A stretch of 64,000 nucleotides of DNA. It comes from JAKAGZ01 sp963783855 (lineage in GTDB: Bacteria; Bacteroidota; Ignavibacteria; Ignavibacteriales; Ignavibacteriaceae). Positions 9,017-16,770 of the stretch are shown in pieces; positions within the stretch are counted from its first letter, which is position 1; every line of letters begins with the position of its first letter. Position numbers and translations under genes: made by a program. The DNA is taken from NCBI GenBank assembly GCA_963783855.1, contig CAWAPE010000014.1, positions 310,001 to 374,000 of the forward strand. The letters are read 5' to 3'. Under the pieces are notes generated by a model. That model was not told the DNA's origin. It did not search any database and saw only the letters and a list, made by a program, of their open reading frames with translations.

Positions 9017-9658
9017 TTAACGAACTGCCCAGATCACGTCTGATATAATCGTTTTTCCTTTTTCAAAAGAAAATTTCATCAAAAAGTCAGGATGAAATCC
9101 AAGCAGGTAGTGATCTATTTTTTCTTTCAGCCAGGAAATTTCAGCTTTTAATTTCCAGTGAGGACCGTTGGAATTATACAAAACTATAAATAAACGATTT
9201 CTTAAATGTTTCCTTTGCTGCTGTGATTGGTTTTTGTAAAACCACTTAATTAAATCAGGTGTGTTCTTGATTGCTTCTTTAATTTCCATAGGAAAATTTT
9301 TGGGGAAGACAGAGGTTTTATGATCGAAAGCTGCGCCCTGTATTGTGAAATCTACCAGCCTGTCCTTACTGTCGCGTGCCGGCACTACATCCGGGAAGGT
9401 GCAGAAAATATGCTCTACTGCCTGTGCTGACCAGAAATTGTACCAGCGGTTTAGCGCGTAATTAAAGTAATCATCCAGGTCGGAATTTCCTGTAAAACGC
9501 TTTTCAATTTGTTCGAGGAGGTCATCAAAAAGAAAAGTTTTATAGATGAAGTTTGTTTTTTTATCGAATGTGTCGTTTTGTTTGCGTCCCCACTTATAAG
9601 GGTATACAAGTCTTTTTTTTAGTTCTTTTTCTATTTGTTTTAAATCTAATTGGCTCAT
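9017..9658 (-). CDS. Putative PD-(D/E)xK nuclease-like protein
   Basis: 213 aa, not assigned to a named family. The stretch 79-120 has the layout of a PD-(D/E)xK core: a helix with E82 (AVEHIF), a strand with D103 (RLVDFTIQG), then D112-H-K114 (AFDHKTS). The rest is rich in aromatic and basic residues, as in many restriction endonucleases. It shares strand with a DNA methyltransferase at 10519, from which it is separated by a transposase and palindrome arrays; together they could be a split restriction-modification pair. No signal peptide or membrane segment. Function is inference from the motif and neighbour. Confidence 0.5.
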   Translation of the reverse strand: MSQLDLKQIEKELKKRLVYPYKWGRKQNDTFDKKTNFIYKTFLFDDLLEQIEKRFTGNSDLDDYFNYALNRWYNFWSAQAVEHIFCTFPDVVPARDSKDRLVDFTIQGAAFDHKTSVFPKNFPMEIKEAIKNTPDLIKWFYKNQSQQQRKHLRNRLFIVLYNSNGPHWKLKAEISWLKEKIDHYLLGFHPDFLMKFSFEKGKTIISDVIWAVR

Positions 9659-9667
9659 TAAGCATTT

Positions 9668-9870
9668 GGGCTAAAGCCCTTTTTCTCTGTTAATATTCTT
9701 TATAAGTCAGCTTAAGCTGACTGCAATTGATAATTTTTATAATAACTTGCAGTTGGCTTTTTCGCAAGCCAACTGCAAATAATAAGATTACTCTTAATAT
9801 AAATCATTTGCCGTCCGCTTCAGCGGACGGGCACAAGAGAAAATAAGATGCATTAAAAGGGCTTTAGCCC
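9668..9870. repeat. REP palindrome array, downstream side of the transposase
   Basis: Five short palindromes lie between two genes: GGGCTAAAGCCC (9668-9679); AGTCAGCTTAAGCTGACT (9705-9722, perfect); TTGCAGTTGGCTT paired with AAGCCAACTGCAA (9747-9778); CCGTCCGCT-TC-AGCGGACGG (9811-9830); GGGCTTTAGCCC (9859-9870), which ends one base before the transposase stop codon. The outer two are the same family in opposite loop orientation, the arrangement expected of a BIME-like array. Confidence 0.8.
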
Positions 9871-9871
9871 A

Positions 9872-10306
9872 TTATCCTAAATATTTCCATCCATATTTTT
9901 TCATAAATTTTTCTACTTCTTCAGCAAATGTGATTTTTTTGTGGTGCTCTTCTTGTTCTAAAATATATTTTCTGATTTCCTTCAAATGACTCTCGCTTAC
10001 ACTTGTTGCCCAGTAATCATCCTGCCAGATAAATTTGTGTTTTATAACTTTATTTTTGTTAATCCAGTTCGATGATTCACCTTTTATAAGCTGTGCAACT
10101 TTACTGATATTTTGATCTTTGTTAAGGGAGATTAAACAGTGGGCGTGATCATTGAAGCCATTAATCGTATCAATCCAGATATTTTTTGTTTTTGCATTTT
10201 CTCTGATGTGTTTAAATGTTTTTTTTCTAATTTCTTTTGAATAAAGATAAGGCTCTCTGTTTTTTGTGGAAAACACTAAATGAATCCAGATGCTTACCCA
10301 GCTCAT
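9872..10306 (-). CDS. REP-associated tyrosine transposase (Y1_Tnp / IS200-like)
   Basis: 144-aa HUH-endonuclease transposase. The metal-binding HxH is in DHAHCLISL (about residues 53-61) and the nucleophile Tyr is in IRKYILEQ, followed by the helical Q/H-rich tail. Length and the opening WVSIWIHLVFSTKNR fit the IS200/REP-associated subgroup. It is embedded between two arrays of short palindromes (9668-9870 and 10338-10503) that share the GGGCT-AGCCC core, as expected of RAYT enzymes, which act on the REP hairpins as single-stranded DNA. The gene looks intact and sits between the candidate nuclease and methyltransferase. Confidence 0.88.
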   Translation of the reverse strand: MSWVSIWIHLVFSTKNREPYLYSKEIRKKTFKHIRENAKTKNIWIDTINGFNDHAHCLISLNKDQNISKVAQLIKGESSNWINKNKVIKHKFIWQDDYWATSVSESHLKEIRKYILEQEEHHKKITFAEEVEKFMKKYGWKYLG

Positions 10307-10337
10307 AATTCATCTCCTAGTTTATTATTTGCTGAGA

Positions 10338-10503
10338 ATTGGGCTAAAGCCCAATAAATTGAGTATAAATTCATTTGTCCAGTTGACTGAAGTCAACTGC
10401 AAGTAATTTCACAAATGTTTAAAGATATTACTTGCAGTCAGCTTTAGCTGACTATCAAAAGTTATTAAACTAAAATTAGGGCTTTAGCCCTACCTGCGGT
10501 AGG
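10338..10503. repeat. REP palindrome array, upstream side of the transposase
   Basis: ATTGGGCT-AA-AGCCCAAT (10338-10355); CAGTTGACT-GA-AGTCAACTG (10380-10399); AGTCAGCT-TT-AGCTGACT (10436-10453); TAGGGCT-TT-AGCCCTA (10477-10492); CCTACC-TGC-GGTAGG (10489-10503). The GGGCT/AGCCC and AGTCAGCT/AGCTGACT units repeat those in 9668-9870, so the transposase gene is bracketed by the same palindrome families. The adjacent TTGCAG / CTGCAA words also recur. Confidence 0.8.
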
Positions 10504-10518
10504 CAGCCCCATCTTTTC

Positions 10519-11583
10519 CTAAGTTTTTTGAAATAAGAAAATATATTCGTGTTTGAAAATATAAAATCCTCCAACAAGGGCCCTGTATCTCCACAATTCT
10601 TTTTGGTTCATTTTACCTTTTGTCTCTTCAAAGTTTTTCACTATTGTGGATTTTAATTTATAGCCACGTTTCAGAACCTCCTGCATTGTATAAAATCCCA
10701 GTGGAATCCATTCACCGGCAGAATATTTATCTCCAATTACTACAGCAAGATATCTGTCTTTCTCAAGCAATGGATAGGTCCTATCAATAATTTCGCCGAA
10801 TTTCTTTAAAAACTCATTTATGTTTTTTGCGTTGGATAGGTCTTTTTTATTCTCACTAAATTTAATAATATCCCAGTATGGAGGATGCATCATGATAAAT
10901 TGTACGGATGAAATCCCGAAATTCTTCAGTACTTTTTTATAATCCAGTTTTGTGCTGTCTGAATTAATAATTTCAGTTTTTACTTTAAGTGGATTTTCTT
11001 CCTTTTTGATATTTTTTTCTGCTAGTTTTGTAACCTTTGGAAGTAACTCAATGCCTATACCGTTCCGTCCTAATCTTTTACACTCTATTAAAGTTGTTCC
11101 GCTACCAAGAAATGTATCAAGAATCCAGTCACCTTTTTTAGTGTAACGTCTTAAAAATTGATTTGGAATTTGTGGAACGAAATTTCCCCAGTAGCTGCCG
11201 TTGTGTGCGCCTGATTTATCACGTTTATCGAGGAGCCAGATGCTGTCAGTTAAAATATCATTATACTCTTTCCATCTGTTCAAATTCAGATCATTGTGTT
11301 TGCCTGTTTTTATTTCGGAAAGACTCTTAATTAATCTTTTTATATAGTATTTGGTTCGTTCAATTGTTTGTGCTTCGTATATCTGGTTTATTTCTTCGGA
11401 TAAATACAAAGAATGGATTTTAATCTTGCTGCCGTTAGAAGAAAATTCTATTGTTGAATTTTTTTTACGAATATCCTCAAATTCCTTAATAATAAAAGAA
11501 ATTCTGGATTTAATCTTCTTTAGATTATTTTCTTCCAGGAGTGCTTTTAGTTCCCCTGTTATGTTGAGACCTGATTTGATCAT
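10519..11583 (-). CDS. Site-specific DNA methyltransferase (N4/N6 amino type)
   Basis: 354 aa. SAM-binding motif I is ILDTFLGSGTT (about residues 154-164) and the catalytic motif IV is PPYW (234-237), so it methylates an exocyclic amino group (N6-adenine or N4-cytosine). Motif I precedes motif IV with only about 70 residues between; an N-terminal helical region (1-120) and the segment after 260 could recognise the target. It may pair with the nuclease-like gene at 9017 or be a solitary methylase. The recognition sequence cannot be told. Confidence 0.85.
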   Translation of the reverse strand: MIKSGLNITGELKALLEENNLKKIKSRISFIIKEFEDIRKKNSTIEFSSNGSKIKIHSLYLSEEINQIYEAQTIERTKYYIKRLIKSLSEIKTGKHNDLNLNRWKEYNDILTDSIWLLDKRDKSGAHNGSYWGNFVPQIPNQFLRRYTKKGDWILDTFLGSGTTLIECKRLGRNGIGIELLPKVTKLAEKNIKKEENPLKVKTEIINSDSTKLDYKKVLKNFGISSVQFIMMHPPYWDIIKFSENKKDLSNAKNINEFLKKFGEIIDRTYPLLEKDRYLAVVIGDKYSAGEWIPLGFYTMQEVLKRGYKLKSTIVKNFEETKGKMNQKELWRYRALVGGFYIFKHEYIFLFQKT

Positions 11584-11685
11584 CTATTTTTGAGAATTGA
11601 AAGTTTGAATTAGGACAGGGACAAAATAAAATTTACGACATGAATTAGCAAGGAAAGGGAATTATTAATTTGTAAGGGAAAATAA

Positions 11686-11710
11686 GGGGAACGCAAAAGG
11701 CGCGTTCCCC
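11686..11710 (-). terminator. Hairpin ending the inositol/Mla operon
   Basis: GGGGAACGC (11686-11694) pairs with GCGTTCCCC (11702-11710). Read on the minus strand it lies nine bases after the stop of the last operon gene and is followed by CTTATTTTCCC, a modest T-rich tail. Confidence 0.55.
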
Positions 11711-11719
11711 GAGAATAAA

Positions 11720-13060
11720 TTAAGAATACATATCTATATCATCAGTGAAAGCCGGTGTGTTATTTGGATCCGTATGTGTTACAGGGCTTACACCAACCAG
11801 CTCGCGCAGTGTATTTTTCATTTTCATCAATTGAATGAAAAGATCGTGTTCCGGAACAATATCTTCTGCGTGCATTGGGCTCTTGAAATAGAATGATAAC
11901 CATTCCTGTATTCCTGAAAGATTACTTCTTTTAGCAAGATCCATAAGCAGAATAAGATCCAATACAATCGGGGCAGCAAGGATCGAATCTTTACAGAGGA
12001 AATCAATTTTCATCTGCATTTCATATCCCAACCAGCCGAAAATATCTATATTATCCCAGCCTTCTTTATTATCACCGCGAGGTGGATAATAATTAATTCT
12101 TACTTTATGATAATGTCCTTTATAAAGATCCGGGTATAAAGTTGGCTGAAGGATGGAATCAAGAACGGAAAGTTTACTGACTTCTTTTGTCTTGAATGAA
12201 TTTGGATCATCGAGAACTTCTCCGTCCCTGTTGCCGAGAATATTTGTAGAGAACCATCCGTTCAATCCAAGCATTCTCGCTTTTAACATCGGGGCGATAA
12301 CCGTTTTAACCATAGTCTGGCCGGTTTTAAAATCTTTTCCTGCAACCGGGACATCTTTTTGAAGTGCAAATTCAACGAGTGCCGGAAGATCAACTGAAAG
12401 ATTTGGAGCACCATTGATGTGCGGAACTCCTTCAGCGATAGCAGCATAAGCATAGATCATGCTTGGAGCGATATCAGGATGATTTTCTTTTAATCCTTTT
12501 TCAAATCCTTCGAGAGTACTTAACTCGCTATTAATAGGCATGTAAATTTCGGTGCTACCGCACCAGATTGTAACAAGCCTGTCGCATTTATTTTTTTCTT
12601 TAAAATTTCTAATATCTTCGCGAACCTTTTCTGCAAGATCAAATTTTGTATTTTCTTTTTTTACAAAATCTCCGTGCAGGTTAACAACAAATTTTTGTTC
12701 GAATACTGCGGGGAAAGGTCTTATCGCATCCAATTCTTTTCTAACTGCAAGCAGATCTTTTTCGTGGAGAACTTTTGCTTCCATGGCAGAATCAAAACAG
12801 CTTTCGTCACGGATATCCCACCCTCCGAAAACCATATCATTTAGTTCAGCGAGAGGAACAAAATCTTTTATAAGAGGGAAGTTATTTTCGCTTCTTTTTC
12901 CAATTCTTATAGTTGCCATCTGGGTAAGTGACCCGATTGGCTTAGCTAAATTTTTATTTATGGCAAGTGTGCCTGCTAAAAATGTGGTTGAAACTGCTCC
13001 ATTCAAACCAACAATTAATACTCCCAACTTACCAGTAGGTTTCTGTATATCTTCTTTCAT
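11720..13060 (-). CDS. ino1: Myo-inositol-1-phosphate synthase
   Basis: Converts glucose 6-phosphate to inositol 1-phosphate in the cytoplasm. The 446-aa protein opens with a Rossmann segment GVLIVGLNGAVSTT (about 13-26), has GSLTQMATIRIGKR, SELSTLEGF and GWFSTNILGNRDGEVL, all usual in this enzyme family, and ends with the conserved acidic tail region. It is the last gene of an eleven-gene minus-strand run that also has a nucleotidyltransferase, a CDP-alcohol phosphotransferase and a lipid transporter, so its product most likely enters a lipid head group or soluble inositol phosphodiester. Confidence 0.92.
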   Translation of the reverse strand: MKEDIQKPTGKLGVLIVGLNGAVSTTFLAGTLAINKNLAKPIGSLTQMATIRIGKRSENNFPLIKDFVPLAELNDMVFGGWDIRDESCFDSAMEAKVLHEKDLLAVRKELDAIRPFPAVFEQKFVVNLHGDFVKKENTKFDLAEKVREDIRNFKEKNKCDRLVTIWCGSTEIYMPINSELSTLEGFEKGLKENHPDIAPSMIYAYAAIAEGVPHINGAPNLSVDLPALVEFALQKDVPVAGKDFKTGQTMVKTVIAPMLKARMLGLNGWFSTNILGNRDGEVLDDPNSFKTKEVSKLSVLDSILQPTLYPDLYKGHYHKVRINYYPPRGDNKEGWDNIDIFGWLGYEMQMKIDFLCKDSILAAPIVLDLILLMDLAKRSNLSGIQEWLSFYFKSPMHAEDIVPEHDLFIQLMKMKNTLRELVGVSPVTHTDPNNTPAFTDDIDMYS

Positions 13061-13097
13061 AATTAGTCCTTAATTAAGTGATTTGTTTAGTCAAAAA

Positions 13098-13808
13098 TTA
13101 TTGGGGAAATAATTTATCAATTATCCTTTTAATTTCCACAATATTATTAATAATAAAATCAGCCGATCCTGTCTCTTCAGGCTTCGTCCAGCTGCTTACA
13201 TCCAGCCATATCGTTTTACAATTTAATAACTTAGCTGGTTTTATATCCCTGTTGTAGGAGTCACCAATAACAACAGTGTTTTCGGGCAAAATGTTCAATT
13301 TTTCAATAGCAAATTTGAAAATTCCAGGGTCCGGTTTCCTGATATCAATTGATGTGGAATCAATCATAATATCAAAAAAATCTGAAATTTCTAATCCCTT
13401 TAGTGAAGCATCAAGATTTCCATAAAAGTTTGATACTACACCAAGTTTATAATTTTTCTTGAGATCCGTTAAGATATCTTTTACGATTTTAATTATTTCC
13501 TGTACATCCCTGTAGCATTCATCAGCTACTTTTCCCGAAGAACCGGCAGCGCCTCCAGGGAATGAATAATTTTTATTTTTCTCGAGATAGCTTAGTTGAA
13601 GAAATGCCTGCTTTCGAAGAGTAGTTAAAAAATCATCTTCCTTTTTTACTTCGGCATACATTTGCGGTTCTGCATTTACATAAGCTTCGTTATAATCTTC
13701 CTTGTTTATCCCAAGATTTGCATTATCGTATGCGGTTCTGAATTTTTCACTCCAGTGAATTCCGTTTGTATCGAGTGTTCCGCCAAAATCAAATAGTACT
13801 GCTTTCAT
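13098..13808 (-). CDS. HAD-superfamily hydrolase with altered motif I
   Basis: 236 aa. HAD motifs are present: nucleophile D7 in LFDFGGTLD, Ser in VVSNFYGN, Lys in DIRKPDP and the acidic GDSYNRD. The usual second Asp of motif I (two after the nucleophile) is Gly9, as in some non-phosphatase or atypical HAD enzymes, so phosphatase activity should not be taken for granted. In this operon a phosphatase for inositol phosphate or for a phosphorylated lipid intermediate would make sense. Its ATG overlaps the flippase-like gene's TGA by one base, implying coupled translation. Confidence 0.8.
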   Translation of the reverse strand: MKAVLFDFGGTLDTNGIHWSEKFRTAYDNANLGINKEDYNEAYVNAEPQMYAEVKKEDDFLTTLRKQAFLQLSYLEKNKNYSFPGGAAGSSGKVADECYRDVQEIIKIVKDILTDLKKNYKLGVVSNFYGNLDASLKGLEISDFFDIMIDSTSIDIRKPDPGIFKFAIEKLNILPENTVVIGDSYNRDIKPAKLLNCKTIWLDVSSWTKPEETGSADFIINNIVEIKRIIDKLFPQ

Positions 13809-14833
13809 CAGGACTCATTTCCCGACATATATTCAAAAATATCTTTAGTAGTCTTTTCTTTTTTCTTACCGTTGAACTGAATTAAAATTAGCCCAATTAA
13901 AATCCAGAAAAATTCTCTTACCCGGTTTACCAGTCCAATATAAATTCCAACACCTGCTGCTAAACCTAAACTATCCAGTACCAAATAAAGCCCACCTTCT
14001 CTTGTCCCGAGTTCAAATGGCATAAAGAAAAATATATTTATGATAAGTGAAGAACCGGCGCTTATATAGAATGCCTCCATAAATGAGATATCAACACCTA
14101 TCGCTTTCAGGATAAATAAAAACTCTAGTGAAGCCACAATTCTTGCGGCATATTCAAAAAACAGTGCAAGATAAAAATGGTTTTTCCTTTCATTAAATAA
14201 TTGTTTTATTTCTTCGTCTATCTTTAAAAGACTTTCTTCCTTTTTTGTCAATTTCTTATGTAAAGAGTTTAAGAATGGAAGTCTTGAGACAAAGTTTATA
14301 AGCGAAGCAAATATTCCTTTTTTATGTCTTGAAAAAACAAACCAGATTAAAACTGATAATACCACAAAAGCTGAGAGCAAGGTAATTTTTAGTCCTGATG
14401 CAAGTGGAAGTAAAATGCCGGCAAAGATTATGGCCGTTACCCAGAAAATGAAATGAGAAAGAAAATGAAGCATTGTGTAGAGGATAACAGAAGACACAGC
14501 AGAATGCAAACCAATTTTATCCTTTAGTGCAATTACTCTGTAAGGTTCTCCACCAAGGTTTACAAAAGGAGTTATATAATTGATTGCAAATCCACTTAAA
14601 GTAATTCCATAAATATTAGTGAAGGGTACTTTTTTATTTTTTGCATCAATTACGTAGTACCACGCCCAGGCATTTAAATAATAGACAATACCCCAGACAC
14701 CTACGACTGGTACAAACCACCAGCCGGATTTTTTAACGTTCTCAATTATGTTAGATATCCCGAAGTCTGAAATTAACCAGGCAAAGACCGCTAAACCGAT
14801 CAGGAAGAAAGCTGATTTTAAGTATTTATTCAT
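13808..14833 (-). CDS. Lysylphosphatidylglycerol-synthetase-like membrane protein (UPF0104, flippase-like)
   Basis: 341-aa polytopic inner-membrane protein with about eight hydrophobic segments. The pattern GVWGIVYYLNAWAWYYVI, then ITLSGFAINYITPFVNLGGEPYR, then PFELGTREGG is typical of the COG0392 family, which includes the transmembrane domain of MprF. Members are thought to flip or bind charged lipids. It overlaps the Gfo/Idh gene by eight bases and the HAD gene by one, so it is an integral member of this operon and may move the lipid product across the inner membrane (inference). Confidence 0.8.
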   Translation of the reverse strand: MNKYLKSAFFLIGLAVFAWLISDFGISNIIENVKKSGWWFVPVVGVWGIVYYLNAWAWYYVIDAKNKKVPFTNIYGITLSGFAINYITPFVNLGGEPYRVIALKDKIGLHSAVSSVILYTMLHFLSHFIFWVTAIIFAGILLPLASGLKITLLSAFVVLSVLIWFVFSRHKKGIFASLINFVSRLPFLNSLHKKLTKKEESLLKIDEEIKQLFNERKNHFYLALFFEYAARIVASLEFLFILKAIGVDISFMEAFYISAGSSLIINIFFFMPFELGTREGGLYLVLDSLGLAAGVGIYIGLVNRVREFFWILIGLILIQFNGKKKEKTTKDIFEYMSGNES

Positions 14834-15845
14834 CCAGTTCTATTGTTTTATTAGTCCTTGCAGATTCATAACATTTTTCGAGAAGTTGAATGGAAATAAG
14901 AGCTTCTTTTCTAAAGTCCTCTGAAGATTCTTTGTTTTCAATCTTGTTCACAAATTCTTTTATGAGTGCAATATAAAGAGAAAAATAATGTGATTTATCA
15001 GATGCGTCAGGAACGGCTATAGATTCTTCTTTTCCGTTATAATATTTCATTAATTGTTTTGAACCGTCATAGGATAAACTAGCATTATTGGAAACAGCAC
15101 GTGCCGTGTTAACTCTTCTGTCAGCTCCCCAGGTAAGTGTAATCTCTACAAACGCTTTTTCAAATTCAAGATTCACTACGGCAGTATCTTCAACAGTATA
15201 TTCCGGGTGATTTAGATTAATGGTTTTTGCTGTTACTTTTAATGGCTTTCCGCAGAGCCAGTTAACGAGGTAAAGATAGTGAATACCGGAATCAGCTAGT
15301 ATACCGCCGCCACTTAGAGATTTATCGGTTCTCCAGGCGGGCTGAAAGGCTGTTCCTCCCTGGTCCGCCTGCATCCTGAAAACATTGAACTGAAGCAGCG
15401 ATTTTGACCGAGGATCATTTTCATTTAGGAATGTTTTAAAATTCTGCCACGTTGGTGAATAACGATATTGATGGCATGGCATAAATACAAGATTACTTTC
15501 TTTCAGCAATTTATAAGTTTCTTTTGCTTCTTCGAGATTTAAAGTAAAGGGCTTTTCACAAAGAATGTGAACTTTATTTTTAATCCCTTCTTTTATAAGA
15601 GTGGCATGAAACTTTGGAGGTGCTGTTATATCAATAAAATCTATTTTTTCATTAGCAAAAAGTTCTTCGATGTTGGAATAGAAATTTAATTTTGGATAAT
15701 CCTTTATTCCTTTTTCCCGGTTTTCATCCAACGGTTCAACAACAGCAACAAGTTCTGCCTTTCCTTTAAGTGCATCATTAAAAAAAGCTTTTACGTGACT
15801 GTTCTGAGCAATTTTTCCAAATCCAACAATCGCACCTTTAAGCAT
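14826..15845 (-). CDS. Gfo/Idh/MocA-family NAD(P)-dependent oxidoreductase
   Basis: 339 aa. N-terminal Rossmann fold with GAIVGFGKIAQNSH, then the family motif EKPFTLN (about residue 98) for catalysis, and GGGILADSGIHYLY, whose His is in the usual active-site position. These enzymes oxidise or reduce cyclitols and sugars, including inositol 2-dehydrogenase. Between an inositol-phosphate synthase and an aminotransferase, oxidation of an inositol ring to an inosose is an attractive reading, but a sugar substrate is equally possible. Tightly packed: four bases from the phosphotransferase stop and overlapping the next gene. Confidence 0.8.
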   Translation of the reverse strand: MLKGAIVGFGKIAQNSHVKAFFNDALKGKAELVAVVEPLDENREKGIKDYPKLNFYSNIEELFANEKIDFIDITAPPKFHATLIKEGIKNKVHILCEKPFTLNLEEAKETYKLLKESNLVFMPCHQYRYSPTWQNFKTFLNENDPRSKSLLQFNVFRMQADQGGTAFQPAWRTDKSLSGGGILADSGIHYLYLVNWLCGKPLKVTAKTINLNHPEYTVEDTAVVNLEFEKAFVEITLTWGADRRVNTARAVSNNASLSYDGSKQLMKYYNGKEESIAVPDASDKSHYFSLYIALIKEFVNKIENKESSEDFRKEALISIQLLEKCYESARTNKTIELDE

Positions 15846-15849
15846 TTAT

Positions 15850-16770
15850 TTAATTCTCCTTGTGAGATTTTACATTTTGTAGAAGTTGTTTGCTTGTAGT
15901 TTCGTGTTTCAAAACAAAGTAAATGAGAATTATATTTAATACAATTATTTCAAACAGGAAATAATATAACACGTTTGCAAAGAATACGGTAAAAAAAAGA
16001 AATATCATTCGAGTGTTAGTGGTTAGTATGTTACCATATTTTATTAATGGTTTATTAAGTCTCCGATATTCTTCTTTCAACCAATCCGGAACCATTCCGT
16101 TATATTTATTATAAACTTCTCTGTAAAGTGTTCTTATTGCTTTCGAAAGAAATTCCTGCTTCCGGGTGTAATCAACATAAAGTGACATCAGGAATTTCTT
16201 ACTTGCGTTTTTACTCCAAGAAAGTGCTTTGTTTTTTTCTTTTAGATCTTTCAGCTCATCTATTATGCTTCTGCCTTCACCATAGGCAAAATAGAGATAG
16301 AAATTTCTGTAGTAATCTGCCATTGCACTTTGTAGTGAATGACTAAACCCTGCAATTGCCGCAATAAGAAAAATAAACGGATTGCCGCCTTCAATAATGA
16401 ACCTTGCGCAAAGGTGAAGATAAATACTAACAAACATCAGGTTTCCCGCAACTCCATCAAGAATTTTACCGTAACGAGAGTGAATGTTTGTCATTCGTGC
16501 AAGCTGGCCGTCAGCACTATCAAGCGATTCTGCAATAATTAAAAACAGAATACCAATTAAGTTAATCGAAACATTTCTGTAGTAAAATAAATGGCCGGCA
16601 ATAACACCAAAGACAATACTTAAAGTTGTGACAATGTTAGGTGTGAGTCCTAATGATTTTGAAACTACCGCCATGCCGTAGCCGACAGGGCGGTAGAATA
16701 ATCTGTCAAGAAATTCTTCAGTATCTTTTGATTTAAAGGTTGATTCAATCTTTGATTTGATCGGAGACAT
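15850..16770 (-). CDS. CDP-alcohol phosphotransferase family membrane protein lacking the fourth Asp
   Basis: Start set at ATG 16768-16770 (306 aa); the longer frame to 16827 needs a TTG and adds a basic stretch that lies wholly within the aminotransferase gene. The signature D84-x2-D87-G-x2-A91-R92-x8-G101-x3-D105 is present, but the position of the last Asp, normally the general base, is G109 (KILDGVAGN). Several hydrophobic segments follow. The family joins CDP-activated alcohols to a second alcohol, for example phosphatidylinositol-phosphate synthase or di-myo-inositol-phosphate synthase. With ino1 and a nucleotidyltransferase nearby, inositol is the likely head group. Overlaps the aminotransferase end by 26 bases. 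Confidence 0.8.
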   Translation of the reverse strand: MSPIKSKIESTFKSKDTEEFLDRLFYRPVGYGMAVVSKSLGLTPNIVTTLSIVFGVIAGHLFYYRNVSINLIGILFLIIAESLDSADGQLARMTNIHSRYGKILDGVAGNLMFVSIYLHLCARFIIEGGNPFIFLIAAIAGFSHSLQSAMADYYRNFYLYFAYGEGRSIIDELKDLKEKNKALSWSKNASKKFLMSLYVDYTRKQEFLSKAIRTLYREVYNKYNGMVPDWLKEEYRRLNKPLIKYGNILTTNTRMIFLFFTVFFANVLYYFLFEIIVLNIILIYFVLKHETTSKQLLQNVKSHKEN

